NCBI GenBank assembly: GCA_965661115.1
Contig: CBFICO010000005.1
Coordinates: 1 to 58,803, forward strand
Length of the DNA: 58,803 nucleotides
DNA from: UBA6770 sp965661115
GTDB taxonomy: Bacteria > Bacteroidota > Bacteroidia > Flavobacteriales_G > Salibacteraceae
Direction of reading: 5' to 3'
A program made the translations under genes and the position numbers. The notes beneath the pieces were generated by a model, which saw nothing but the letters and a program-made list of their open reading frames with translations, did not search any database and was not told where the DNA came from. Below, in pieces: positions 1 to 8,776 of the stretch (positions within the stretch are counted from its first letter, which is position 1; each line of letters begins with the position of its first letter).

Positions 1-183
1 CTTATCTCTAACATCAAAATTGAGGATATGAATATCCGCCAAATGGCTAAGATTTTTTTGCAATTTTTTTAAGCGCTCCAATCTCCGCCCAGTAAGAATT
101 AAGTTATTCCCTCCTGCTGCTAATAGTTCTGCTGTGGCTTTTCCAATACCAGAAGTGGCGCCTGTAATTAGTATCGTTTTCAT
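1..183 (-). CDS. SDR-family NAD(P)-dependent oxidoreductase, N-terminal fragment
   Basis: The minus strand reads MKTILITGATSGIGKATAEL from an ATG at 183 and stays open to the window edge, so only the first 61 residues are seen. TGATSGIG is the glycine-rich TGxxxGIG cofactor motif of classical short-chain dehydrogenases, and the following GRRLERL matches the usual end of the second beta strand, where NADP-preferring members often carry Arg. The substrate cannot be told from this piece. It lies 35 nt downstream of the QueC-like gene on the same strand and may belong to that transcript. The SDR assignment is firm; the specific function is unknown. Confidence 0.85.
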   Translation of the reverse strand, partial: MKTILITGATSGIGKATAELLAAGGNNLILTGRRLERLKKLQKNLSHLADIHILNFDVRDK

Positions 184-218
184 TTTTCTTTTTATGGAAT
201 GGTGAAAGTAATAAGGAA

Positions 219-881
219 TTAGAAGTTATCTGGAAATTCGCCTTTATGATCTTCTAAAACTTGATTGATTATTTTGCACTGCGGACAGTCGTGACAACGT
301 CCAAACTCCCACGGAGCACCAATTTTTGGGTATCTGCAACTCCAAGTTAGTTGCAATAAATCTCTCGGTATAGAGCGCATCACTTCAACCTTGGATAGTT
401 CCTTGAGCGGAAAATGTATTTCCAATTCACTTTTAGACTTACCAGTATGCAATCGCAAAATTTGCTCAATCTTTTTAAGCCTATCTTCAAATCCAGGTTC
501 TTTATAATCGTCTTTGATGGCTCCCTCAACAAACACCTCTATATGTGGCTTTGCTTGAATAACCAAACTTGCCGCAAAATTGACCACCTCGCTGTCCCAA
601 ACTGGTGGAGTCATTCCGAGCGAAGAATAATCGATACGCAACTCCCGGAAAGCAAAATTTGTAAACCCGTTTTGGGTAAACCAAGCCAAAATTTGTTCAG
701 TAGCCATTGCCTCTCGAGTAGTTCTGTGGCCAGAGGTTCCGTGCACCATATCAATTCTAAAAACCAAGTAATTCTTATCTGGATTTGGTTTTAAGGTATT
801 GTATAAAGCTGCGGTACTATCAATGCCTCCCGAAAGCGGAACAATGCCGTGAAACCTGTCTTGGTAATAATCTAAACTCAT
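219..881 (-). CDS. QueC-like PP-loop ATPase (7-cyano-7-deazaguanine synthase family)
   Basis: A 220-residue cytosolic protein with the PP-loop motif SGGIDS at residues 17-22, which binds ATP and adenylates a carboxylate or similar group. Near the C-terminus Cys182, Cys196, Cys199 and Cys202 form a C-x13-C-x2-C-x2-C cluster like the zinc site of QueC, which turns 7-carboxy-7-deazaguanine into preQ0. The length also fits QueC. However, the middle (residues 60-170) does not read as ordinary QueC to me, and no queD, queE or queF is nearby. It is the last gene of a packed trio, its ATG lying one nucleotide after the stop of the GNAT gene. It may make preQ0 or be a relative acting on another molecule. 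Family confidence is good; substrate confidence is low. Confidence 0.7.
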   Translation of the reverse strand: MSLDYYQDRFHGIVPLSGGIDSTAALYNTLKPNPDKNYLVFRIDMVHGTSGHRTTREAMATEQILAWFTQNGFTNFAFRELRIDYSSLGMTPPVWDSEVVNFAASLVIQAKPHIEVFVEGAIKDDYKEPGFEDRLKKIEQILRLHTGKSKSELEIHFPLKELSKVEVMRSIPRDLLQLTWSCRYPKIGAPWEFGRCHDCPQCKIINQVLEDHKGEFPDNF

Positions 882-882
882 A

Positions 883-1437
883 TCAACCCCTTTTTAATTC
901 TTTTACAAAAATAGAAGCAGAACAGGTGCAAGGCGGTGCTCCGCAAACACGACAGTCGTATCCTTCTTCTAGACTGTTTTTGCTCCAGTAATTCAGTTTG
1001 GTTAACCGTTTTTTGTAGTTAGACCGCTCTAACAAATGCACCATTGTTTGCTCTTCACCAGAATGCCAAATCGTAGTGTAAATTTTATTCACCTTTTCAA
1101 TACAACGCTTTTCACTTTGTTGTATCAATTGCTTGCCAATGCCTTTTCTTCGGTGATTTTTATCTACCACCGTCATTTTTCGATAGGCAATGTTTTCATT
1201 TAAATTGAACAGCGGCTCTATTTCGTTTTGCTTCAAAAATATGTGATTCGTAATCTTATAATATGGCAGCACATAAACCAAGCAAAAGCCAACTATATGG
1301 TCGTAAAGTCGCTCAATACAAATGAACTGGTTTGAATCATTGAGGATGTTTTCCAGTTGGTTTATCGACAAATAATTCTTACCAAAACTGGAGTCTGCTA
1401 AAGCTAAAATTTTTGACTTGTCTGAATTGGATAGCAC
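883..1437 (-). CDS. GNAT-family N-acetyltransferase with Cys-rich tail
   Basis: A 184-residue protein with the acetyl-CoA binding signature RRKGIGK at residues 96-102 (consensus Q/RxxGxG/A), followed by the usual helix and a late motif B region (IWHSGEEQTMVHLLERSNYKK), where a substrate-bound aromatic is common. The C-terminal 25 residues carry Cys162, Cys165, Cys170 and Cys172 in CRVCGAPPCTC, which is not a normal GNAT element and looks like a small metal-binding or redox tail. The start is GTG at 1437, sharing its first base with the TAG stop of the upstream gene, so translation is probably coupled. The acceptor is unknown; protein, amine or small-molecule acetylation are all possible. Confidence 0.75.
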   Translation of the reverse strand: MLSNSDKSKILALADSSFGKNYLSINQLENILNDSNQFICIERLYDHIVGFCLVYVLPYYKITNHIFLKQNEIEPLFNLNENIAYRKMTVVDKNHRRKGIGKQLIQQSEKRCIEKVNKIYTTIWHSGEEQTMVHLLERSNYKKRLTKLNYWSKNSLEEGYDCRVCGAPPCTCSASIFVKELKRG

Positions 1438-1841
1438 TATGCGTGTAAAATGCCTTTGGTGTTTAGAATCGGTAGGTCTTTTAAAAATTGTTTACTCAAA
1501 ACGCCAGCGGTAAACACAAACTTTTTGTCGTACACCTTTTTGTTGATGTAAAAACTTACCCAATACTCGTTGGCAATACCCAACAATTCAGCTGGAACAG
1601 GCTCAATTTGCTGGGACGACAAAGCTGGGACTAACTCGAAAAATCTTCGGAGCGTGCTGGTTTTTACCTGCTCTTTTTTGATTTCTCCATAGCCTTTGCT
1701 CACTACCAACACGTTTTCAATTGGTACCTTATTCTCATTGATGACATGCACTACCCATTGCTCCTCACCATCTTCGGTTTGAGTGTAGGCAACAGCTACT
1801 GAAACGCCCTCTAGCTCTGGGAAATTTATGTCTTTAAGCAT
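1437..1841 (-). CDS. Conserved hypothetical protein, first gene of the GNAT/QueC-like trio
   Basis: A 134-residue soluble protein with no signal peptide or membrane segment. It has a mixed beta-rich pattern: conserved-looking stretches include WVVHVINEN, VVSKGYGEI and NEYWVSFYINKKVYDKKFVF, the last suggesting paired beta strands. I recall similar proteins only from Bacteroidota and know no assigned function. Its stop codon overlaps the GTG start of the GNAT gene and the next gene follows after one nucleotide, so the three proteins are very probably made together. The ATG at 1839-1841 is the natural start; the sequence upstream is a heptamer repeat. Confidence 0.65.
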   Translation of the reverse strand: MLKDINFPELEGVSVAVAYTQTEDGEEQWVVHVINENKVPIENVLVVSKGYGEIKKEQVKTSTLRRFFELVPALSSQQIEPVPAELLGIANEYWVSFYINKKVYDKKFVFTAGVLSKQFLKDLPILNTKGILHA

Positions 1842-1861
1842 CTTTTTCTGTTATTCTGTCA

Positions 1862-1933
1862 TCCTATATCCGTTGTCCGATGTCCGATGTCGGTTGTCGA
1901 ATGACGGATGTCGGATGTCGGTTGTCGGATCTA
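1862..1933. repeat. Degenerate 7-bp tandem repeat between two genes
   Basis: From 1871 the sequence divides into eight consecutive heptamers: CGTTGTC, CGATGTC, CGATGTC, GGTTGTC, GAATGAC, GGATGTC, GGATGTC and GGTTGTC. The array ends against the TAG stop (minus strand) of the S9 peptidase at 1931 and fills most of the gap to the next gene. Arrays with the same period occur after other stop codons in this window. Confidence 0.75.
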
Positions 1934-3943
1934 CAACGTCTCTTTTAACCATCTATAAAACTCGCGCTGCCAAACCACTCCATTTTGTGGACTTAACACC
2001 CAATGACTCTCTTCGGGAAAATATAAAAACCTGCTTTTTAACCCTAGCGAACGTGCTGCGGTGTATGCTTCCATACCCTGGGTTTCGGGAACTCTAAAGT
2101 CTTTTCCGCCGTGAATTACCATAATTGGCGTGTCCCAGTTTTGAACTTTTTTATGCGGCGAAAACTGATCATAGCTGTTCGGAATTGGAGTTCCCCAGTA
2201 CGGTCCACCTATATCAAAATTGGCAAAAAACAACTCCTCGGTGCTTCCGTACCAGCTTTCTAAATTGTACAATCCACAATGAGAAATAAACGACTTAAAA
2301 CGCTTGTTGTGAACTCCCGCCAAATAGTAAACACTGTAGCCACCGTAACTTGCGCCTACTGCTCCAATCCTTTCGTTATCTACAAAGGGTTCTTTGGCTA
2401 CCTCATCAATTGCAGATAAATAATCTTTAATCGCTTGTCCGCCCCAATCCTGACTAATTTTTTCGTTCCATTCTTGTCCAAAACCAGGTAAACCCCTTCT
2501 GTTTGGTGCTACAACTATGTAACCTTGGGCCGCCATCATTTGGAAATTCCATCGGAAAGAATAGAACTGTGAAACCATACTTTGAGGCCCCCCTTGACAG
2601 TAAAGCAATGTTGGATATTTCTTGTTTGGATCAAAATCTGGAGGGTAAATTACCCAAGTTAGCATGTCTTTACCGTCGGTAGTTTTAATGGTTCTTGCTT
2701 CTATTTTGCTTTGAGCTATTTCCTTGTAATGGTCGTCATTTACATGCGTAAGAGCTACTTCCGTTTTCTTTTTTGGGTCGAATACAAACCACTCTGTGGC
2801 CCTATTCATACTCATTTTAGAAACCAATAACTGTTTGCCAAACGGTATTACCGATCTGTAATCCGCAACTTCACGGGTAAGCATTTCAATTGACTCAGCG
2901 GACTCTCCATTATGCGTTAAACGTGCTACTTTGTATGTTCCCTTTTGTGGGGTAGTAACCCAGAACTCCCCTTTTTTACCGAACTCAAACCCAGAAATAG
3001 TAATGTCCTTTGAATCGGTTAGATTGAAACGTTTTCCGGTTTCGAAATTGAACAGTATTAAATCGTTTTTATCCGACTCATAACCATCTCTTTTCATCGA
3101 CAAATATGCCAAAGTAGAACCGTCATCACCTAAGACCGGGTGCGTATCGTATCCCTTGTTTTCTTCGGTCAGATTCACCGTTTTCTTTGTCACCAAATTG
3201 TACTGATAAATATCTGAATTGGTACTGCGGGCGTACTCGAAACTCTCTAGTTTTTTACATTGATAAATGATGCTTTTTCCGTTTGGACCCCAGATTACAT
3301 CTTCTGCGCCGCCAAATGGTTTAGTAGGTACATCAAAAGGTTCATTCGGCATGATGTCAACGTGTTTTCTGCCCATTTTCGCATCCAACAAATCGGCATA
3401 AGCAACATGTGAATGCGTATTATCGTTCCAGGTACTCCAGTGTCTAAACATCAAATCATCGTACACTTTAAAATTGCTTTTATCCAGCTCCTTATGTGGT
3501 AATCCCTCCCCAATTTTTACGGAGTAGGTAAACAAAATGGACTCGCCAGAAGGATGGTATTTCACATTTGAAATAGGAAATGGAAAGTTGGTTCGGTTTA
3601 CTTCATCTCCCCCGTCTAAATTGTACTCCCACAATTGACCATCCAACAAAATTCCGACCTTGTTGTTCTTTGGGTTCATGATTATGTTTCCAACCGAGCC
3701 TTCCGCTTTCGTAAAAACAATGGTTTCACCAGACTCAATATTGGTTCGGTAAATTTGTGCCTGACCTTTGTTTTTTTGGAGGTCGTAATGTTTTATCGTG
3801 TAAAACGCGTAGGTGCCAGAATTATCAATTACCGGAGTTCCTACTCTGCCTAACTCCCAAAGTTTTTCAGGTGTTAAGGGTTTTTGTGCATTTGCCATAG
3901 TAAACATAATTAATGCAATTGCAAGCGATACAATCTTTTTCAT
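1931..3943 (-). CDS. S9-family prolyl oligopeptidase-type peptidase, exported
   Basis: A 670-residue protein with a Sec signal peptide (MKKIVSLAIALIMFTMANAQ), so probably periplasmic or surface. Residues about 30-400 contain repeated WNDNTH/GGAEDVIW-type blades of the S9 beta-propeller, and the C-terminal third is an alpha/beta hydrolase. The nucleophile motif GASYGG places Ser532; Asp615 (GGKDFRVP) and His647 (EESHWV) complete the triad. Such enzymes act as dipeptidyl or acylaminoacyl peptidases, trimming short peptides for nutrition. The length is normal for the family. It lies 19 nt after gpsA on the same strand, probably in a lipoprotein-gpsA-peptidase operon. Exact specificity is not visible. 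Confidence 0.9.
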   Translation of the reverse strand: MKKIVSLAIALIMFTMANAQKPLTPEKLWELGRVGTPVIDNSGTYAFYTIKHYDLQKNKGQAQIYRTNIESGETIVFTKAEGSVGNIIMNPKNNKVGILLDGQLWEYNLDGGDEVNRTNFPFPISNVKYHPSGESILFTYSVKIGEGLPHKELDKSNFKVYDDLMFRHWSTWNDNTHSHVAYADLLDAKMGRKHVDIMPNEPFDVPTKPFGGAEDVIWGPNGKSIIYQCKKLESFEYARSTNSDIYQYNLVTKKTVNLTEENKGYDTHPVLGDDGSTLAYLSMKRDGYESDKNDLILFNFETGKRFNLTDSKDITISGFEFGKKGEFWVTTPQKGTYKVARLTHNGESAESIEMLTREVADYRSVIPFGKQLLVSKMSMNRATEWFVFDPKKKTEVALTHVNDDHYKEIAQSKIEARTIKTTDGKDMLTWVIYPPDFDPNKKYPTLLYCQGGPQSMVSQFYSFRWNFQMMAAQGYIVVAPNRRGLPGFGQEWNEKISQDWGGQAIKDYLSAIDEVAKEPFVDNERIGAVGASYGGYSVYYLAGVHNKRFKSFISHCGLYNLESWYGSTEELFFANFDIGGPYWGTPIPNSYDQFSPHKKVQNWDTPIMVIHGGKDFRVPETQGMEAYTAARSLGLKSRFLYFPEESHWVLSPQNGVVWQREFYRWLKETL

Positions 3944-3962
3944 AATTAAACTGATTTAGCGA

Positions 3963-4952
3963 TTACGATAGCCTGTCGGCCAGTAATTTCATTTCAATGG
4001 TTGGTGACATCCTTTCGTATAAAATTCTATACACAGACATACAAATGGGTATTTCAACATTGAATTTTTGGTTGATTTCAATAATTCCTTTAGCGGCATA
4101 GTACCCCTCGGCAACCATATTCATTTCGAACTGAGCGGAACGGACAGAATAACCACGGCCAATCATACTACCAAACGTTCTGTTACGGCTATATTGGCTG
4201 TATGCGGTAACCAGCAAATCTCCTAAATAGGCCGATGTTTGCACGTCGCGGTGAACCGGGCTAATTACATCAACAAAACGATTAATTTCTTGAATTGCAT
4301 TTGAGATTAACACGGCTTGGAAGTTATCCCCATAACCCAAACCATGACAAATACCACTTGCCACGGCGTAAACATTTTTGAGGATAGCTGAAATTTCTGA
4401 ACCAAATAAATCTTCCGATACAGTTGTTTTAATGTATCTACAAGAGAGCATGTCGGCCATTTCTTGCGCCAAGCCATTCGTTTCGCAAGCAATGGTTAAA
4501 TAAGAAAGACGCTCTAAGGCTACTTCCTCTGCATGACAAGGGCCGCAAATAATTCCAATATTACTGTAAGGTGTGCGAAATTGCTTATGGATAAATTTTG
4601 CTGGAATAGCGTGGTACTCCGGCACAATTCCCTTTACCGCAGAAAAGATGGTTTTGTGCTCTAAACTGCTTTTATCAAAATCCTTAAAGACATCGTTTAA
4701 AAACGCTGAAGGAGTTGCTATAATGAGCACCTCGCAAGCATCAACAACCTTTTTGAGGTCTGTTGTCACGTTTACTTTATCGCCAACAAAATGAACTGAT
4801 GACAAGTAGTTTGGGTTGCGGTGGTACTGATTAAAATGCTCAACCGCCCCTGCGTTTCTCATCCACCAATGAAATGACTCAACATTTTCGGACAGAATTT
4901 TTGCAAGTGCTGTGGCCCAACTTCCGCCACCTATAATACCAACTTTTCGCAT
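3963..4952 (-). CDS. gpsA: NAD(P)-dependent glycerol-3-phosphate dehydrogenase
   Basis: A 329-residue cytosolic enzyme that reduces dihydroxyacetone phosphate to sn-glycerol 3-phosphate, the backbone for phospholipids. The N-terminus GIIGGGSWATALAKIL is the GxGxWG-type Rossmann motif of GpsA. The middle has KGIVPE and GPCHAEE, matching the family's KG and GPs/cfA motifs, and residues about 190-215 contain AILKNVYAVASGICHGLGYG, which carries the catalytic Lys and the ALKN(v/i)xAi(a/g)xG signature. The length fits. It starts 10 nt after the lipoprotein gene and ends 19 nt before the S9 peptidase gene. Confidence 0.95.
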   Translation of the reverse strand: MRKVGIIGGGSWATALAKILSENVESFHWWMRNAGAVEHFNQYHRNPNYLSSVHFVGDKVNVTTDLKKVVDACEVLIIATPSAFLNDVFKDFDKSSLEHKTIFSAVKGIVPEYHAIPAKFIHKQFRTPYSNIGIICGPCHAEEVALERLSYLTIACETNGLAQEMADMLSCRYIKTTVSEDLFGSEISAILKNVYAVASGICHGLGYGDNFQAVLISNAIQEINRFVDVISPVHRDVQTSAYLGDLLVTAYSQYSRNRTFGSMIGRGYSVRSAQFEMNMVAEGYYAAKGIIEINQKFNVEIPICMSVYRILYERMSPTIEMKLLADRLS

Positions 4953-4962
4953 TTATACCTCT

Positions 4963-6057
4963 CTAGCGGCGAAGAATAGTACCCTTTTCGCCAACGATTA
5001 TTGAATTTGATGCATCAATAATAAAACAATCGTTGAAACGAACGGTCTCATTCTGCACGGGTATTTGCGTCCATGTTATTCCTGAGTCCAGTGTTTCCAG
5101 AATTTTTCCTTTTACATCTGCTACATCTCTACCTGCGTACAGCCCTTTATCTTCTTTAAAGGAAATGCCTCCGTACTTGGTGTATAGCGCTTTATCGTAC
5201 CACTCTACAGAGTTTTGTGAAAATAAAACCGAAGTCCTTCCGCTTGCAAAAGCTCGTGATGTTGAGTAGTAATACAAATCTGTAAAATCCACCATTTCTG
5301 GGTTTTCTGTTGACAAGGTAATGGGTGCCCAGTTTCTTCCTCCGTCTTGAGAAAGGCTCACTCGGTTATCACCAACCGCGTAAATTATCTTAGGGCCTGG
5401 GGAAGACATTGCGTAAAACTGTCTGCTTGTACTGGGCGTTCTTGAGGCTCTATTCCATGATTGCCCACCATCATAAGTGTAAAAAATTGAAAAGTTCTCA
5501 CCACAAACCAGTCCTGAATCTTCCGTGAAAAACAATACATCATTCCAGCGTATATCAAACGATTGAACTTTGATATCAATGAAGCTGTTGCCGTTATCTT
5601 CCGACCGTTTTAATAAACCGTTTGCACCACACACAATTATGCTATTTCCAATTAATTGCACTCCCTTTAAGCTATCGTCACTCGTAAAGTTTAATTTTTT
5701 CCAAGAAGCACCAGCATCACCGGAAATAATTATTGTGCCTTCATCACCAATTGCCACGCAATTAGATCCTTCACAATCAACTTTATTTAAGTGTACAGTA
5801 ACTGGTGAACTAACGTTTTGATATGGAAAAACCGTTGCACAAGGGGTACAATTCCCCCCACAGTCTACTCCAGTTTCTCTTCCGTTTTGCTCTCCATCGT
5901 CGCATCGCACACAAGGTTCACAAGGACCTCCGCAATCTACCTCTTCTTCTTTTTGATTCTTTTTGCCATCATCACAGGTTTTTCGACAAGAAGATGAGGA
6001 AAATGCAACAACTAATACAAGTAGAATTTTAAAGGATAGTGCAGGAATGTTTTTCAT
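4963..6057 (-). CDS. Lipoprotein with Cys-rich DGxxN/VDCGG motifs and YCF48-like propeller
   Basis: A 364-residue protein beginning with a lipoprotein signal peptide; the lipobox is ...AFSSSSC, so Cys24 is probably lipidated. Right after it come two copies of a Cys-rich unit of the form CDDGxxNxxExxVDCGGxCxPC (residues about 28-75), seen in surface proteins of Bacteroidota and other gliding or marine bacteria. The rest has repeated GDEGTIIISGDAGASWKK-like and YDGGQSWNR, DGGRNWAPI, DSGITWTQI blades. These match YCF48/BNR-type beta-propellers, which in PSII biogenesis act as assembly factors but in Bacteroidota are usually of unknown role. It is the first gene of a probable operon with gpsA. 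Confidence 0.8.
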   Translation of the reverse strand: MKNIPALSFKILLVLVVAFSSSSCRKTCDDGKKNQKEEEVDCGGPCEPCVRCDDGEQNGRETGVDCGGNCTPCATVFPYQNVSSPVTVHLNKVDCEGSNCVAIGDEGTIIISGDAGASWKKLNFTSDDSLKGVQLIGNSIIVCGANGLLKRSEDNGNSFIDIKVQSFDIRWNDVLFFTEDSGLVCGENFSIFYTYDGGQSWNRASRTPSTSRQFYAMSSPGPKIIYAVGDNRVSLSQDGGRNWAPITLSTENPEMVDFTDLYYYSTSRAFASGRTSVLFSQNSVEWYDKALYTKYGGISFKEDKGLYAGRDVADVKGKILETLDSGITWTQIPVQNETVRFNDCFIIDASNSIIVGEKGTILRR

Positions 6058-6125
6058 AAATACGAATATAAATAGGCTTCCTGAGAATAAACATTTGATT
6101 TAACAAACGGTTCGGAAATCACATT

Positions 6126-7088
6126 TCAGGAGGCAATCAAAAAAAACAAGGTGGCTCCGTACCAAATAACAAACGAAACTTCCATAAGCCATATTTTGCT
6201 GGCATTTATAAAATACAAACCAGCTAAAACACAAAATATAGGCGCTACTCCTATCATAACGTCCGTGTACGAACTCATGCCATTTACTGCACTTGTAGTT
6301 GCTAAAACCGAGAAAATAATAACCAGCACCAAGTGGTTTTTAACAATGACCTTATTAATGGTTATGGCCTGTAAAAAATACCTTACACCAATAATTATTA
6401 CGGTTGCACAACCAACCATAAACACGATTTGCGGGACATTCAAATTCATTGGAATAAATTCTAGCCTACTGTTATTGATACCTGAAGCTTCAACATCCAA
6501 CAAATAATTTATTGATCGCATAAAGTAGTAAGGCAAAACAAACCCAAATGCACTTATAAAAAAGCCCTTCACTGCAAGGTTTCCACTGAACAAATACGCA
6601 ATAAGAACTATAGGGTAAATCCAAATAAAATCGAACGATATAATAGTTAAAAGTCCTGCAGTAAAAGATGCTTCAAGTATGGTTGTGTTGGCTTTGTTTA
6701 CTCTTTGTATTTCAAAAGCTCTATCCAATAGCCTTATCATAAACACCAGTCCAACCGTCCATTCAGATAAAGCGATAATGTTTGAAACCCCACTTACTAT
6801 CCCAACAAAGAGTACCAATGAGAATTGATTAGCTTTTGGGAAAAGTTTGTATTTATACAACACGTATTGTAGGTAAACTGCAGCTAAAACTAACATTAAA
6901 ACAGAGGTCAAACTTGCTAACCAACTAATGGAACAAATTGGATTAATGTATTCTGCCAGTATATTGTTGGCAGGCCATTGATAGCTTGAAGACGAGCTAA
7001 ATAGACCGGCAATAATGAATGGTATAGTCATTATTGCTGCAAAAAATATGCTTTGAGGTGTGCTTTTTCTCAGCGTTCGTGGTAACAT
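6126..7088 (-). CDS. Multi-pass membrane protein (DUF6427-like)
   Basis: About 320 residues with around ten hydrophobic segments and no recognisable catalytic motif. I chose the ATG at 7088 (MLPRTLRKSTPQSIFF) rather than the in-frame ATG at 7136, because the LRKSTPQS N-terminus recalls the 'KSTP' start of the flavobacterial DUF6427 family and the extra 16 residues look like leader sequence. The gene is divergent from a tiny membrane protein gene, which is followed tail-to-tail by purD; I recall this neighbourhood from flavobacterial genomes. Function unknown. Confidence 0.65.
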   Translation of the reverse strand: MLPRTLRKSTPQSIFFAAIMTIPFIIAGLFSSSSSYQWPANNILAEYINPICSISWLASLTSVLMLVLAAVYLQYVLYKYKLFPKANQFSLVLFVGIVSGVSNIIALSEWTVGLVFMIRLLDRAFEIQRVNKANTTILEASFTAGLLTIISFDFIWIYPIVLIAYLFSGNLAVKGFFISAFGFVLPYYFMRSINYLLDVEASGINNSRLEFIPMNLNVPQIVFMVGCATVIIIGVRYFLQAITINKVIVKNHLVLVIIFSVLATTSAVNGMSSYTDVMIGVAPIFCVLAGLYFINASKIWLMEVSFVIWYGATLFFLIAS

Positions 7089-7167
7089 CGGGCAAATGTA
7101 ATTAAGGGGATTTTCATATCTAATGTTTATCCACAAATTATAATTTTGCTGTTCAAAACTGAGGATT

Positions 7168-7353
7168 ATGAACTGGAACGAGATGATTTATGGCCTAGGA
7201 GATTTTTTCTGGTGGGCATTTGAGGGTTTAGAGGCATTAAACAACCCTTTCAACTACACTATTATGTTAGTTGGTGGGGCTATGATGCTATGGTGGATAA
7301 GCCAGTTGGTGAAGTTTGCCAACGAAAACAAAGACACCCCTACTGCAGAGTAA
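7168..7353 (+). CDS. Small membrane protein (DUF6341-like)
   Basis: A 61-residue protein with one or two membrane segments; residues about 30-50 (TIMLVGGAMMLWWISQLVKF) are the clearest. The aromatic N-terminal half (GDFFWWAFEGLEALNNPFNY) and a final charged ENKD tail give the same outline as the small flavobacterial DUF6341 proteins, which sit beside DUF6427 genes. Its TAA stop (7351-7353) abuts the TAA stop of purD on the other strand with no base between them. Function unknown; its reality is supported by composition and synteny rather than by a motif. Confidence 0.6.
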   Translation: MNWNEMIYGLGDFFWWAFEGLEALNNPFNYTIMLVGGAMMLWWISQLVKFANENKDTPTAE

Positions 7354-8628
7354 TTATTTAAGGTCGTTACCGATATCTTTTCGGTAAAACATCTTTTCAA
7401 AAGATATAAGGCTTGCCATTTCGTAAGCCTTTTTTTGTGCCGATTCCAACGAATTTCCAAAAGCAGTACAGGTTAAAACACGGCCACCTGAAGTAAGTAC
7501 CTTGTTGTTCTCTTGCTTTGTACCAGCATGAATTAGAATGCCATCCTTTATTTTTTCGAGACAGTTAATTTCTTTTCCCTTCTCATATGCCTCTGGATAC
7601 CCGCCAGAAACCATCATTACGGTAACTGCTGTTTGAGACAATACTTCAATTGATTTAGTTTCTAACTGTCCGCTAGCTGCTTTCATACACAAATCGAGTA
7701 AATCTTCTTTTACTCTTGGTAGCACAACTTCAGTTTCTGGATCACCCATACGCACATTGTATTCTATTACATAAGGGTCTCCATCAACATTAATCAACCC
7801 AAAAAACACAAAACCGCTATAATCAAACCCTTCCGATTTAATGCCCTTCATGGTGGGCTTAACAATGCGTTCCTTAACTTTTTCAAGAAACTCTCCTTGA
7901 GCAAATGGCACTGGAGAAACTGCTCCCATTCCACCAGTATTCAAGCCTGTGTCGTTTTCTCCAATGCGTTTGTAATCTTTCGCCTCAGGAAGAATAACGA
8001 AGTTTTCACCATCAGTTAAGGTGAATATTGAAAGTTCAACGCCATTTAAAAACTCTTCGATAACCACTGAGCTAGATGCTGCGCCAAACTTAGCATCTTG
8101 CAACATAGCGGTTAACTCTGCTTTAGCTTCGTTTAAATCATTGATAATGAGCACCCCTTTTCCAGCAGCTAATCCATCAGCTTTTAAAACATAAGGAGCT
8201 TTCATGGTTTCTAAAAACTGAAGTCCTTGCTCAAGGGTTTCTGATGTGAATGTTTCGTATGCCGCGGTTGGAATGTTGTATTTTTTCATGAACTTTTTGG
8301 CAAAGTTTTTACTTCCTTCCAACGTAGCAGCATGTTGGTCTGGGCCAAGAACTTTTACGTTGTTTAGATCTGAGTCTGCAATAATCTGGTTTTTGATTCC
8401 AGCTACTAAAGGAGCTTCTGGACCAACAACAACCAAATCGATATTATACTCAAGAATGGCGCTTTTTACTTCTAAAAAATCCTCTGGATTGATGTCAAGG
8501 TTTTTACCAAACTGCTCTGTTCCCCCATTTCCTGGGGCAATAAATAGCCGATTTAATAAAGGGCTTTGTTTGAATTTCCAAGCAAACGTAAATTCTCTTC
8601 CACCGGAGCCTAAAAGCAATACATTCAT
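7354..8628 (-). CDS. purD: Phosphoribosylamine-glycine ligase
   Basis: A 424-residue ATP-grasp enzyme of purine synthesis, joining glycine to 5-phosphoribosylamine with ATP. The start MNVLLLGSGGREFTFAWK is the classic PurD N-terminus (vLvIGsGGREHAlaw), here with F in place of the usual H-A. PEAPLVAGI, KADGLAAGKGV, GGMGAVSPVPF and EYNVRMGDPE follow in the expected order for the N, ATP-grasp and C domains. The length is normal. It appears monocistronic, convergent with the small membrane gene and separated from the upstream thioredoxin-like gene by a terminator and a palindromic repeat. Confidence 0.97.
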   Translation of the reverse strand: MNVLLLGSGGREFTFAWKFKQSPLLNRLFIAPGNGGTEQFGKNLDINPEDFLEVKSAILEYNIDLVVVGPEAPLVAGIKNQIIADSDLNNVKVLGPDQHAATLEGSKNFAKKFMKKYNIPTAAYETFTSETLEQGLQFLETMKAPYVLKADGLAAGKGVLIINDLNEAKAELTAMLQDAKFGAASSSVVIEEFLNGVELSIFTLTDGENFVILPEAKDYKRIGENDTGLNTGGMGAVSPVPFAQGEFLEKVKERIVKPTMKGIKSEGFDYSGFVFFGLINVDGDPYVIEYNVRMGDPETEVVLPRVKEDLLDLCMKAASGQLETKSIEVLSQTAVTVMMVSGGYPEAYEKGKEINCLEKIKDGILIHAGTKQENNKVLTSGGRVLTCTAFGNSLESAQKKAYEMASLISFEKMFYRKDIGNDLK

Positions 8629-8692
8629 AGTGATAAATTATTTCTGTGTTGCATTGTTATATGTGTTTCTGAGAATACCAGTAATATTTACA

Positions 8693-8720
8693 CGTCATTC
8701 CTGTGAAAATAGGAATGACG
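8693..8720. repeat. Palindromic repeat, CGTCATTCC family (copy A)
   Basis: Arms CGTCATTCCT (8693-8702) and AGGAATGACG (8711-8720) are perfect 10-bp inverted repeats around GTGAAAAT. It lies between purD and the thioredoxin-like gene. The right half of copy C (near 37887) is nearly the reverse complement of this element. Confidence 0.8.
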
Positions 8721-8776
8721 CTTACCCTCAAACTCTATACAACGTCAATAAATATTAAGGTTCAAAGGAATAAAAT

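Noticed and set aside
1862..1930. A CRISPR array
   Set aside because: The units are only 7 bp with no spacers; no cas genes are in the window, and no other array-like pattern was found.
8246..8758. A 170-codon plus-strand frame opposite purD
   Set aside because: It lies entirely on the complement of a strongly conserved gene and of its promoter region; the sequence has no domain and reads like a reverse-complement shadow.
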